From RYN-230 sp963813975 (GTDB taxonomy: Bacteria > Actinomycetota > Actinomycetes > Streptosporangiales > Streptosporangiaceae), in the NCBI GenBank assembly GCA_963813975.1, contig CAWFAP010000006.1, forward strand, positions 2,046,001 to 2,110,000: 64,000 bases of DNA, written 5' to 3'. The translations under genes were made by a program, and so were the position numbers. The notes below the pieces were generated by a model. It was not told the origin of the DNA. It ran no database searches and saw only the letters and a list, made by a program, of their open reading frames with translations. Numbering within the stretch: the first letter of the stretch is position 1; each line of letters begins with the position of its first letter. Shown piece after piece: positions 8,321 to 15,540 of this stretch.

Positions 8321-8354
8321 GTCAGTTTTGGTTGCTGTAACGACCAAAACTGAC
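8321..8354. terminator. Perfect 12-bp inverted repeat between convergent genes
   Basis: GTCAGTTTTGGT (8321-8332) and ACCAAAACTGAC (8343-8354) are exact inverse repeats around a 10-base loop. The TGA stop of the minus-strand MFS gene (8322-8324) lies inside the left arm. Its position between the converging dehydrogenase remnant and MFS gene suggests a bidirectional terminator, although the stem is AT-rich for this genome and no long T-run follows on either strand; a mobile-element end or operator is the alternative. Confidence 0.4.
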
Positions 8355-9839
8355 GAACGATCTTGACTTTGCCTGCTGCGCCACCCCGGCGCTGAGCTCC
8401 GCGGCCGGCTCCTCCGCGACCGCCGGACCCTGCGCGCGCGCCCGGCCTGGCAGCAGCAGGGTCAGGGCGGCCGCGGCCAGTACGACCATGGCGTCGATGG
8501 CCATGGCCAGGACCATGGCCGAGACCGAACTCGCCCGGCTCGGCCCCAGCCGGGCGTAGAACACCGCCCCGATGATCGCGACCCCGCTGGCCACGCCGAA
8601 CTGCTGGGTGGTCGTGAGTATCCCGGCGGCCGCGCCGGCCCGCTCCGGCGGTACGCGGGCCAGCGCCGTCCCGATCAGTGACGGCAGCGCCATGCCCTGG
8701 CCCAGGCCGATCACCGCGGTCGCCGGGGCAAGATCCCAGCCCGTTAGGTGGCTTCCGTAACGGAGGCCGGTGAGCACCAAGCCGATCGTGCCGAGCACGT
8801 CCAGCCCCGCGCCGATGGTGATTGACCACGGCCCGAACCGGGCCGCCATCCGCGGCCCGAGGATCGACATCGTGGTGAAGGTGAGGGCCAGCGGCCCGGC
8901 CTCCAGGCCCGCGCGCAGCGGCGACTGGCCCAGGCCGGCCTGGAGCAGCAGCGTCAGCACGAACATGAAGCTGCCGAAGAAGAACAGCAGCGCGAAGTTC
9001 AGGAAGGCCCCGGCCGAGAAGCCCCGGTCGGGGAACAGCGGCAGGTCGAGCAGCGGCTCGCCGTCCCGGCGGGTGAGCCGGCGCTCCCAGGCCAGCGTGA
9101 GCGCGAATACCGGCAGGCAGGCCGTGAGGCAGATCCACGTCCAGGCGGGCCAGCTCTCGTCGTGGCCCAGCGTCAGGGGCACCAGCGCCAGGGCCACCGA
9201 GCCCGAGACGCCGGCCGCGCCGAGTGGGTCCAGCCGCGGCCGGCGGTGACTGCGTGCGTGCGGGACCACGATCGCCGCGGCGATCAGCGTGGCCGCGCCC
9301 ACTGGCACGTTCACCAGGAAGATGGCCCGCCAGCCCAGGCCGAGTACGTTTGCCTGCAGTAGCAGGCCGCCGAGGATCTGACCCGAGACGAAGGCCAGCC
9401 CCATGGTGACGCCGAACCAGGCCAGCGCCCGGCTCCGCTCCGCCACCGGGAACGTCGCCGTGATCAGCGCCAGCACTTGCGGCACCATGGCGGCGCCGGT
9501 GAGGCCCTGGAGCAGGCGGGCGCCGACGAGTTCGGCCGGGGACTGGGCGAGGCCGCACAGCAGGGAGGCGACGGCGAAGCTGGCCACGCCGATCATGAAC
9601 AGCCGCCGGTAGCCCAGCAGGTCGCCCAGCCGCCCGCCGGTCACCATGCCGCTGGCGTACATGAACGCGTACCCGCCCACGATCAGCTGCAGCGCCGCGT
9701 CGCTCACGTGCAGGTCGCGCTGCAGCGACAGCGCAGCCACGTTCACCACCCAGATGTCGAAGCCCGCCATGAACATGGCCAGCAGTACCACCGGCAGCAT
9801 CAGCCAGCGGCGCGAGCCAGGCGGCGATGCGGTATCCAT
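8322..9839 (-). CDS. DHA2-family MFS drug exporter
   Basis: A 505-residue major facilitator with about 14 hydrophobic segments, the DHA2 (14-spanner) drug:proton antiporter type. Early hallmarks are FMAGFDIWVVNVAALSLQRDL (TM1 with the family D) and GGRLGDLLGYRRLF (motif A, TM2-3 loop); the TM5 region carries GLAFVSGQILGGLLL. Such proteins export hydrophobic or cationic drugs through the cytoplasmic membrane. I chose ATG at 9837-9839 with GAGGGAG seven bases before; a GTG three bases earlier is also possible. The C-terminus runs into the inverted repeat at 8321-8354, giving an odd hydrophilic tail (RSFVSFGRYSNQN), so the original end of the gene may have been altered. Confidence 0.88.
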   Translation of the reverse strand: MDTASPPGSRRWLMLPVVLLAMFMAGFDIWVVNVAALSLQRDLHVSDAALQLIVGGYAFMYASGMVTGGRLGDLLGYRRLFMIGVASFAVASLLCGLAQSPAELVGARLLQGLTGAAMVPQVLALITATFPVAERSRALAWFGVTMGLAFVSGQILGGLLLQANVLGLGWRAIFLVNVPVGAATLIAAAIVVPHARSHRRPRLDPLGAAGVSGSVALALVPLTLGHDESWPAWTWICLTACLPVFALTLAWERRLTRRDGEPLLDLPLFPDRGFSAGAFLNFALLFFFGSFMFVLTLLLQAGLGQSPLRAGLEAGPLALTFTTMSILGPRMAARFGPWSITIGAGLDVLGTIGLVLTGLRYGSHLTGWDLAPATAVIGLGQGMALPSLIGTALARVPPERAGAAAGILTTTQQFGVASGVAIIGAVFYARLGPSRASSVSAMVLAMAIDAMVVLAAAALTLLLPGRARAQGPAVAEEPAAELSAGVAQQAKSRSFVSFGRYSNQN

Positions 9840-10038
9840 CACGACACTCCCTCAGCAGTTCGGTGGTTTCTGACGGCCACTTCGGCCGGCCCCGGAATTG
9901 GCCCCCGCCCCGGCGGACAAGATCGGCCAGCATGGTCGCATCCAGCCGCGCCGGTCATGCCCCTGAACGCCAGGCGCCGCGATGCCGCTGAAGATGCCGG
10001 GTGCACGCATTTGCCGGAGCGTTCTGGCGGGCGGCGCG

Positions 10039-10079
10039 AGCACGGGCCCGGCCGGAAAGGATCTGGCCGGCCCCGTGCT
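10039..10079. terminator. GC-rich stem-loop downstream of the tautomerase gene
   Basis: AGCACGG at 10039-10045 pairs with CCGTGCT at 10073-10079, and an inner GGCCGG/CCGGCC stem (10050-10055 with 10067-10072) closes an 11-base loop. It lies 30 bases beyond the tautomerase stop on the minus strand. There is no T-tract, which is common for actinobacterial terminators. The remaining gap 9840-10038 shows nothing I can name. Confidence 0.4.
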
Positions 10080-10108
10080 TCGTAGCCTCGTGTGAGGACG
10101 CTGCCCGG

Positions 10109-10330
10109 TCAGGCGGGTGCGGCGGCGAGGGCCCTGACGTCCCGGGTGGTTAGTGGCTTGCCCGCGATTCCCCAGTCACCGCTGCGGACTTCCTCGACCA
10201 CGACCCAGGTGACCTGGCGCATGCTCTCGCCTTCGATGGCGACCATCGCGTCGGTGAGTTCCTCGACGATCCGGCGCTTCTGCTCGGGGGTAAACACGTC
10301 CTCGATGAGCTTGACGTTGATGAGCGGCAT
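10109..10330 (-). CDS. 4-oxalocrotonate tautomerase family protein
   Basis: A 73-residue protein beginning MPLINVKLIEDVFTPEQKRRI, with the Pro2 that becomes the catalytic N-terminal proline after Met removal. The length and the VEEVRSGDWGIAGKPLT segment fit a small homo-oligomeric tautomerase acting on 2-hydroxymuconate-like enols or related substrates. I chose the ATG at 10328-10330 because AAGGAG is four to five bases upstream and because the family requires Pro at position 2; the longer frame would bury it. It is transcribed away from the LysR gene at 10423, the classic arrangement of a LysR regulator and its target. Confidence 0.9.
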   Translation of the reverse strand: MPLINVKLIEDVFTPEQKRRIVEELTDAMVAIEGESMRQVTWVVVEEVRSGDWGIAGKPLTTRDVRALAAAPA

Positions 10331-10381
10331 TTTTCTCCTTGGCTGGTCGGGCTGCATGATCTGCGGTTGACGCTAGCCTCG

Positions 10382-10398
10382 TGCCTCTATTAGAGGCA
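10382..10398. promoter_or_regulatory. Palindrome TGCCTCT-N3-AGAGGCA, likely LysR-type operator
   Basis: A perfect 7+3+7 palindrome occupies the 92-base gap between the divergent tautomerase (start 10330) and LysR (start 10423) genes. It begins with T and ends with A, the LysR-box geometry, though with a longer span than T-N11-A. It lies 25 bases from the LysR start, where autoregulation and activation of the divergent gene would be expected. Confidence 0.5.
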
Positions 10399-10422
10399 AT
10401 GAATTCCTGTTAAGATCCATTA

Positions 10423-11367
10423 GTGGAACTAATATCTCATGTGCGGCGGCTCCAGGTGCTGGACAGCATCGCGGCCTGCGGTTCCTTCTCCGGCGCCGCC
10501 GATGCGCTCCAGATGACGCAGTCGGCGGTGAGCCAGCACGTCGCGACCCTGGAACGGGCGATGGACCTGCCGCTGATCGAACGCGGAACGCGCCCGGTCC
10601 AGCTGACCGACGCCGGATTCGCCCTAGTGCGGCACGCACGCGCGCTGATCGCCCGGATCGACAATGCCGAGCAGGAACTCGGCGAGATAACCGGCCGGCG
10701 ACACGGCAGGCTACGCTTCGGCAGCTTCCCGACCGCGCTGGCCACGTTCGTCCCCGCGGCGCTCGTCCGGTTCCAGCAGCAGCACGCCGACGTGTCGCTC
10801 ACCGTAATCGATGATCACCTGCAGCGCCTGCTGCCCAGGCTCGAAGACGGCGAGCTCGACCTGGCCATCATCTATGATCACCCGGCACTTCCCGAGGTCA
10901 GCTCACGCCACCACGACCGCGTTCACTTGCTCGATGACGCCTTCCAGGTCGTGCTCCCGCGGGGCCACCGGCTGGCGCGCAGCGGCCACGCCGTCTCCCT
11001 CACTGACCTGGCCGACCAGACCTGGGTCGGCGGCGGCCCGGCCAGCGCCTGGTTCCGTATCGTCCGGCACACCTGCCGGGCCGCCGGGTTCGACCCGCGC
11101 GTGGCCCTGACTACCGACGACAACGTGGCCGTCCAGGCGTTCGCGGCGGCCGGCCTGGGCGTCGCGGTCATCCCGGGCCTGGCCATCGCGCACGCCTTGC
11201 CGCACGTCGAGGTCCGGCCCATCCGCGGTCTCGCGCCGGTGCGCCGCATCTGGGCGGCGCGGCCGCGCGATCCGTTCTGCCCGGCCGCGGCCCGCGCCAT
11301 GATCGCCACCCTGCAGCTCACGATCACGTCCGGCGGCGCCGTCCGCCGGCCGGAGCGGCAGGGCTGA
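10423..11367 (+). CDS. LysR family transcriptional regulator
   Basis: A 314-residue LysR-type regulator. The N-terminal winged helix-turn-helix is plain (residues about 5-64: VRRLQVLDSIAACGSFSGAA, MTQSAVSQHVATLERAMDLPL), followed by a linker helix and a periplasmic-binding-like effector domain from about 92 (GRLRFGSFPTALATFVPAALVRF) to 300. The start is GTG at 10423. It is divergent from the tautomerase gene and separated from it by a palindrome, so it probably controls that gene in response to an unknown small acid. Confidence 0.92.
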   Translation: MELISHVRRLQVLDSIAACGSFSGAADALQMTQSAVSQHVATLERAMDLPLIERGTRPVQLTDAGFALVRHARALIARIDNAEQELGEITGRRHGRLRFGSFPTALATFVPAALVRFQQQHADVSLTVIDDHLQRLLPRLEDGELDLAIIYDHPALPEVSSRHHDRVHLLDDAFQVVLPRGHRLARSGHAVSLTDLADQTWVGGGPASAWFRIVRHTCRAAGFDPRVALTTDDNVAVQAFAAAGLGVAVIPGLAIAHALPHVEVRPIRGLAPVRRIWAARPRDPFCPAAARAMIATLQLTITSGGAVRRPERQG

Positions 11368-11390
11368 CCCGGGGCCGCCTCAGCTCGCGG

Positions 11391-12341
11391 TCATGGCCGG
11401 ATGCCCGGCAGCACCTTCGACGCGATCAGGTCAACCTGGCGCCCCTCCGCGCCGAGCGGCCAGAAATGCACCCGGTCGCACCCCGCCTCGGCGAATCCGG
11501 ACAGCAGCTCAGCGCACATCCCGGCGGGCCCCACGCACACCCTCCCGCGCAGCGTCGCGGGATCACGCTTGAGCAGCGGCGCCAGACGATCGGTAATGAC
11601 CCGGTCGGCCTCGGCGCGATTCTCGGTTATCCACGTCCACATCGTGACCAGCGCGTGCGGGAAGCCGCCAGTCGGCCTGCCCGCCGCCGCCAGCTCCTCC
11701 CGCAGCAGCGCGCGGGCCGCGGCGAAGCCAGCCGGGGTGATGTTGTACGCCGACGCCAGCCACCCGTCGCCCAGCCGCGCCACGCGGCGCAGCCCGGCGG
11801 CCGACCCCCAGCTCCCGACCCACAGCGGAACCGCCCCGGCGGGCCGCGGCACCGGCAGCAACCGCGCCGCCGGGACCGCGAAATGCCTGCCGCCGGCGGG
11901 TGGCTCGGCCCCGCCCAGCAAGGCCCTCAGCACGGTCACGGCTTCATCGAAACGCTGCCACCTGGACTCAAAGCCGGCACCGAACGCGTCATAGTCGCTC
12001 CTCGACGAGCCGGCCCCCACACCGGCGACCACCCGGCCACCAGACAAGACGTCCAGCGTGGCCACCGCCTTGGCCAGCGGCACCGGCCCGCGGAGCGCTG
12101 CCAGCGACACCGTGGTTGCCAGCGTCATCGGCCCCGACCGCTCCGCCACCGCAGCCAGAGCGGTAAGCCCGTCAAGCCACGGCGCGCCGAACAGGAAGTG
12201 ATCATTTACCGAGACCGCCGCGAACCCGTTCGCGCGCGCCGCGTCAACCGTGTCCGCGAGCCGCCGCAGTGACAACCCCTCACCAGCGAACTCCGTCTGC
12301 GGCAAGTGCACACCAGCCTCCATGCCATCCAATGCTCCCAC
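11391..12341 (-). CDS. LLM class (F420/FMN-dependent) oxidoreductase
   Basis: A 316-residue TIM-barrel protein of the luciferase-like monooxygenase superfamily. Typical segments are FAAVSVNDHFLFGAPW near 38-53, LATTVSLAALRGPVPLAKAVATLDVLSGGRVVAGVGAGS near 74-112, RWQRFDEAVTVLRALL, and PLWVGSWGSAAGLRRVARLGDGWL. In actinomycetes this subgroup mostly uses F420 and acts on unknown small molecules. I give GTG at 12341 as start because GGGAGAG lies upstream at suitable distance; ATG at 12323, which begins closer to the usual N-terminus (MEAGVHLPQ), is almost equally possible. It converges with the LysR gene. Confidence 0.82.
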   Translation of the reverse strand: MGALDGMEAGVHLPQTEFAGEGLSLRRLADTVDAARANGFAAVSVNDHFLFGAPWLDGLTALAAVAERSGPMTLATTVSLAALRGPVPLAKAVATLDVLSGGRVVAGVGAGSSRSDYDAFGAGFESRWQRFDEAVTVLRALLGGAEPPAGGRHFAVPAARLLPVPRPAGAVPLWVGSWGSAAGLRRVARLGDGWLASAYNITPAGFAAARALLREELAAAGRPTGGFPHALVTMWTWITENRAEADRVITDRLAPLLKRDPATLRGRVCVGPAGMCAELLSGFAEAGCDRVHFWPLGAEGRQVDLIASKVLPGIRP

Positions 12342-12423
12342 GGCGAGCTCTCCCGGCTATCAGCACAGATCGCCCGGTACCGCGCCCGCCGCAGGCGACG
12401 CTCTCATGCCTAGTGTCATGCGC

Positions 12424-12710
12424 CTGGGTAACGGTGGACGGGGTCCGGATCGGCGCGGGGGAGAAGGTCCTGCTGTTCCTCGCGGCCGCGAACCAGGATC
12501 CGCGGCGCTGGGACGATCCCACCGCTTCGATCTGCGCCGCCGCGCCCACGGCCACGTCGCGTTCGGCTTCGGCATCCATGCCTGCATCGGCGCGGCCATG
12601 GCCAGGCTGGAGGGCGAGGTGCTGCTGAAGGCGCTGGCCCGCCGGGTCGGCCGGCTGGACCTGGCCGGGAAGCCACGCCGCCGGCTGAACAACAGCTCAG
12701 CGGGTCCGCC
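12424..12710 (+). pseudogene. Remnant of a cytochrome P450 (C-terminal part)
   Basis: Two frames join to give a P450 C-terminus: VDGVRIGAGEKVLLFLAAANQDPRRWDDP (the K' helix to meander region) and, after a one-base shift near 12525, FDLRRRAHGHVAFGFGIHACIGAAMARLEG. The latter is the heme-binding loop with the Cys thiolate ligand (FGFGxHxCxG). Everything before the K' region is missing, no start exists, and the tail runs on without a natural end, so it is a truncated, frame-broken remnant. Together with the dehydrogenase remnant at 7900 it shows gene loss in this part of the chromosome. Confidence 0.75.
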
Positions 12711-12780
12711 GCGCTGCCGCTTCGGCTCTCCCCGGCCGAGCCCGGTGCGCCCGGGGTGGGCGCCGCGGGGTAGCGCCGTC

Positions 12781-14172
12781 TTAGCGCGCCGCGGCCGGCT
12801 CGGGCGACTCGGCCGCTGCCTCCCGGGTCCGGTCGCGCCACCACTGCTGGCCCCGCTCGGGCAGCAGGTGGATCGGGTCGTAATAGGGGTACTCGCGGTT
12901 CAGCGCGAGGGGGTCAGCGGCTTCGACCGCGGTCCGGTAGTTCTTCGTCCAGTAGGAGATGCCGAGCTCGGTGTCGTACCGGGAGACCTGGTGCACCCAG
13001 CGCTTACCGACGTAGGGCACATCGCAGACCACCCGGGGCGTCGCGAACCCGGGCAGGTAGCCCATGATCTGGTGCTGGAGATCCTGGGCCTGGGCCAGTG
13101 ACACCCGCCAGTGCTCGCTGCCGGGGATCATGTCGCACATGTAGAAGTAGTACGGCATGATGTGCGCCTCATCGAGGAGCGCGAAGCAGAGGTCGAGCAG
13201 CGCGTCCGCGCTGTCGTTGACCCCGTGCAGCAGGACGCCCTGGTTGCGCACGTCACGGATGCCGGTGTCCAGCATGGCCTGCGTGGCCCGGGCCACCAGC
13301 GGGGTGACCGACTGCGCCGCGTTCACGTGGGTGTGGATCGCGATGCTGGCCCCGCGTTCCCGGGCCTTGGCCGCCAGCCGCTCCATACCCGCCCGGACCT
13401 GGTCGGAGAGCCAGTGCTGGGGCAGCCCCATCAGGGCCTTGCTGGCCAGCCGGATGTCGCGGATGTTGTCGATGTCGAGCAGCGCGCTGACGAAGCTCTC
13501 CAGCCGCGGCCAGGGCAGGTTGGCCACGTCGCCGCCGGACACGACCACATCGCGTACCCCGGGGGTGGCCCGCAGGTAGTCGAGCATGGCCGTCAGCCGG
13601 TCCGCGGGCGGCAGCCCGAACTTGTGCTTGCCGGTGCTCGCGGTCGGGTTGCCGACCAGGTCCATCCGGGTGCAGTGGCCGCAATACTGCGGGCAGGTGG
13701 GCAGCACCTCGGCCAGCACCTTGGTCGGGTACCGGTGGGTGAGCCCCTCCACCGCCCACATCTCCGCCTCGTGCAGCGAGTCCCGCGACGCGTAGGGATG
13801 CGAGGGCCAGTCGGTCCGCCGGTCGCTGAAGACCGGGATCATGTACCGGCGCACCGGGTCGGCGTAGAAGGCCGCGGTGAAGCCCGGCTCGCCCGGGGCC
13901 ACCGCGGGGGCCATGGTGTTCAGCATCTGCGGCGGCACCAGCATCGACATGGTGGCCCGTTCCCGCTGGTCGCGCTCCAGGTCGGCGAGGAACGAGTCCT
14001 CCAGGCCCGGGCCGGCCGCCTCGCGCAGCTGGCGCAGGTTCTTCACGCAGTGGGCACGCTGCCACTGCACCGATTCCCACTCCTCGGTGGTCACTTGCGA
14101 CCAGCCCGGGAACCGCCGCCAGTCTGGCTCGGTGAGCCCGGACCGGCGGTACGCGTACGGCTGGCTGACCAA
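12781..14172 (-). CDS. kamA: KamA-type radical SAM aminomutase (lysine 2,3-aminomutase family)
   Basis: A 463-residue radical SAM, PLP-dependent enzyme. Lysine 2,3-aminomutase moves the alpha-amino group of L-lysine to C3 to give beta-lysine. The [4Fe-4S] site is CPQYCGHC (Cys160, Cys164, Cys167), followed by VVVSGGDVANLPW (209-221) and the substrate/PLP region GVLLHGVNDS and PYYFYMCDMIPGSEHW. The PLP lysine appears to be Lys390 in DVPYVGKRW, where the clostridial enzyme has a glycine-rich PGGGGK, so this is a divergent subgroup and the substrate should not be taken for granted. The start is TTG at 14170-14172. It is divergent from kdd-kamD-kamE-kal, which handle the product beta-lysine. Confidence 0.85.
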   Translation of the reverse strand: MVSQPYAYRRSGLTEPDWRRFPGWSQVTTEEWESVQWQRAHCVKNLRQLREAAGPGLEDSFLADLERDQRERATMSMLVPPQMLNTMAPAVAPGEPGFTAAFYADPVRRYMIPVFSDRRTDWPSHPYASRDSLHEAEMWAVEGLTHRYPTKVLAEVLPTCPQYCGHCTRMDLVGNPTASTGKHKFGLPPADRLTAMLDYLRATPGVRDVVVSGGDVANLPWPRLESFVSALLDIDNIRDIRLASKALMGLPQHWLSDQVRAGMERLAAKARERGASIAIHTHVNAAQSVTPLVARATQAMLDTGIRDVRNQGVLLHGVNDSADALLDLCFALLDEAHIMPYYFYMCDMIPGSEHWRVSLAQAQDLQHQIMGYLPGFATPRVVCDVPYVGKRWVHQVSRYDTELGISYWTKNYRTAVEAADPLALNREYPYYDPIHLLPERGQQWWRDRTREAAAESPEPAAAR

Positions 14173-14265
14173 GGCCGATCACCTTCCCGTTCTCATCCGT
14201 CCCGTTTTCAGCGGTGCCTGCTTGAAGGATAGCCTTCCATCTGCACTAAGAACAGAAGAAGATAG

Positions 14266-14285
14266 TGTGGGAGGACTCTCACACA
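14266..14285. promoter_or_regulatory. Imperfect palindrome in the kamA/kdd divergent promoter region
   Basis: TGTGGGAG (14266-14273) and CTCACACA (14278-14285) match as inverse repeats in seven of eight positions around four bases. The site lies in the 132-base gap between divergent kamA and kdd, 20 bases before kdd, and in the locally AT-richer part of it. It could be an operator controlling one or both lysine transcripts. No regulator gene is adjacent. Confidence 0.35.
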
Positions 14286-14304
14286 GGAAGACTTACTGTT
14301 ACCC

Positions 14305-15423
14305 ATGGAGCATCCGTTGATCCAGGATCCGCCCCGCATGGAGCGCGGGCCGGGGTCGGCCCTCGGCCTGCACCGGGTGCTGGAACCGGCCGGGGTGCTG
14401 CCGCAGGCGGCCTGGCGGCTGGACGCCGACCCGGCGATCTGGCCGGACGAGGTCCGGGTCGCGGTCGAGCGGCTGAACCTGGATGCGGCCTCCTACCGGC
14501 AGCTCCGCGAATCCACCGGCGGCTCGGCCGCCGCCATGCGGAGCGCCGTGCTGGACATCATCGCCGGGCGCGGGAAGATGCAGAACCCGGTCACCGGGTC
14601 CGGCGGGATGCTCACCGGACTGGTGGACGAGGCGGGCCCGGCGTCCCCGCTCGGGCTGGCGGCCGGGGACCGGATCGCCACGCTGGTCTCGCTCAGCCTG
14701 ACCCCGCTGGCCGTGATCGACGGGCTGGCTCGCTGGGACGGCCAGTCCGAGCAGGTGCCGTGCGCCGGGCACGCGATCCTGTTCGGCCGGTCCATCGCCG
14801 CGGTGCTGCCCGCGGACCTGCCGCCCGCCCTCGCCCTCGCCGTCCTGGACGTGTGTGGCGCGCCCGCCCTGACCGAGCGGGTGGTGCGAGCCGAACTGGC
14901 CCGTTCTGACCGGGACAGCGGCGGGCCAGCCCGCGGGACGGGCCCGGTCGTGGCCATCCTCGGCGCCGGCGGCAAGAGCGGCTCCCTGTCCGCGGCGGCC
15001 GCCCGCCGGGCTGGCGCGGGCCCGATCATCGGGGTGGTCCCGGCCGAGGCCGAGGCGGCCGCGGTCCGCCAGGCCGGCCTCGCGGACCACGTGGTGATCG
15101 CGGACGCCCGCGACCCGGTAGCGCTGGCCGGCGCCGTCCGGTCGGCAGGCGGCCCGGCCGCCGTGACCGTGGTGTGCGTGGACGTGCCCGGCTGCGAGGG
15201 CGGCGCGGTCCTGGCCACCGCGCCAGGCGGCACGGTGATCTTCTTCTCGATGGCCACCTCATTCAGCGCGGCCGCGCTGGGCGCCGAGGGCGTGGCCGCC
15301 GACGTGACCATGCTGATCGGTAACGGGTATGTGCCAGGTCATGCGGAAACCGCCCTGGACCTCATCCGGTCCGAGCCCGGGGTCCGGGCGCTGTTCGAGG
15401 CCCGGCTGACCGAGCCCGGATGA
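14305..15423 (+). CDS. kdd: L-erythro-3,5-diaminohexanoate dehydrogenase
   Basis: A 372-residue NAD-dependent oxidative deaminase converting L-erythro-3,5-diaminohexanoate, the product of the two lysine aminomutases, to 5-amino-3-oxohexanoate. Segments matching the family are LGLHRVLEPAGVLPQAAWRLD (20-40), DIIAGRGKMQNPVTGSGGMLTG (84-105), and the nucleotide fold VAILGAGGKSGSLS (216-229). The length is close to that of the fermentative clostridial enzyme. The start is ATG at 14305 without a strong ribosome site. kamD follows after 117 bases, kamE and kal by overlaps. The next enzyme in the classical route, the 3-keto-5-aminohexanoate cleavage enzyme (kce), is not in this window. Confidence 0.9.
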   Translation: MEHPLIQDPPRMERGPGSALGLHRVLEPAGVLPQAAWRLDADPAIWPDEVRVAVERLNLDAASYRQLRESTGGSAAAMRSAVLDIIAGRGKMQNPVTGSGGMLTGLVDEAGPASPLGLAAGDRIATLVSLSLTPLAVIDGLARWDGQSEQVPCAGHAILFGRSIAAVLPADLPPALALAVLDVCGAPALTERVVRAELARSDRDSGGPARGTGPVVAILGAGGKSGSLSAAAARRAGAGPIIGVVPAEAEAAAVRQAGLADHVVIADARDPVALAGAVRSAGGPAAVTVVCVDVPGCEGGAVLATAPGGTVIFFSMATSFSAAALGAEGVAADVTMLIGNGYVPGHAETALDLIRSEPGVRALFEARLTEPG

Positions 15424-15540
15424 GCCGGCCACGGTCGTGAGAGCCAGGCCAGAGACAGTGCAGTCAGGGACAGTGGGATCAGAGGCAGTGCGGTCAGCAA
15501 CAGCCCACTCAGAGAGGGCCCGATAGAGGAGGTTCTGCGG

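Noticed and set aside
14173..14304. Lysine or cobalamin riboswitch before the lysine pathway genes
   Set aside because: The gap is 132 bases and lacks the conserved B12-box or lysine-box sequences; only a small imperfect palindrome is visible.
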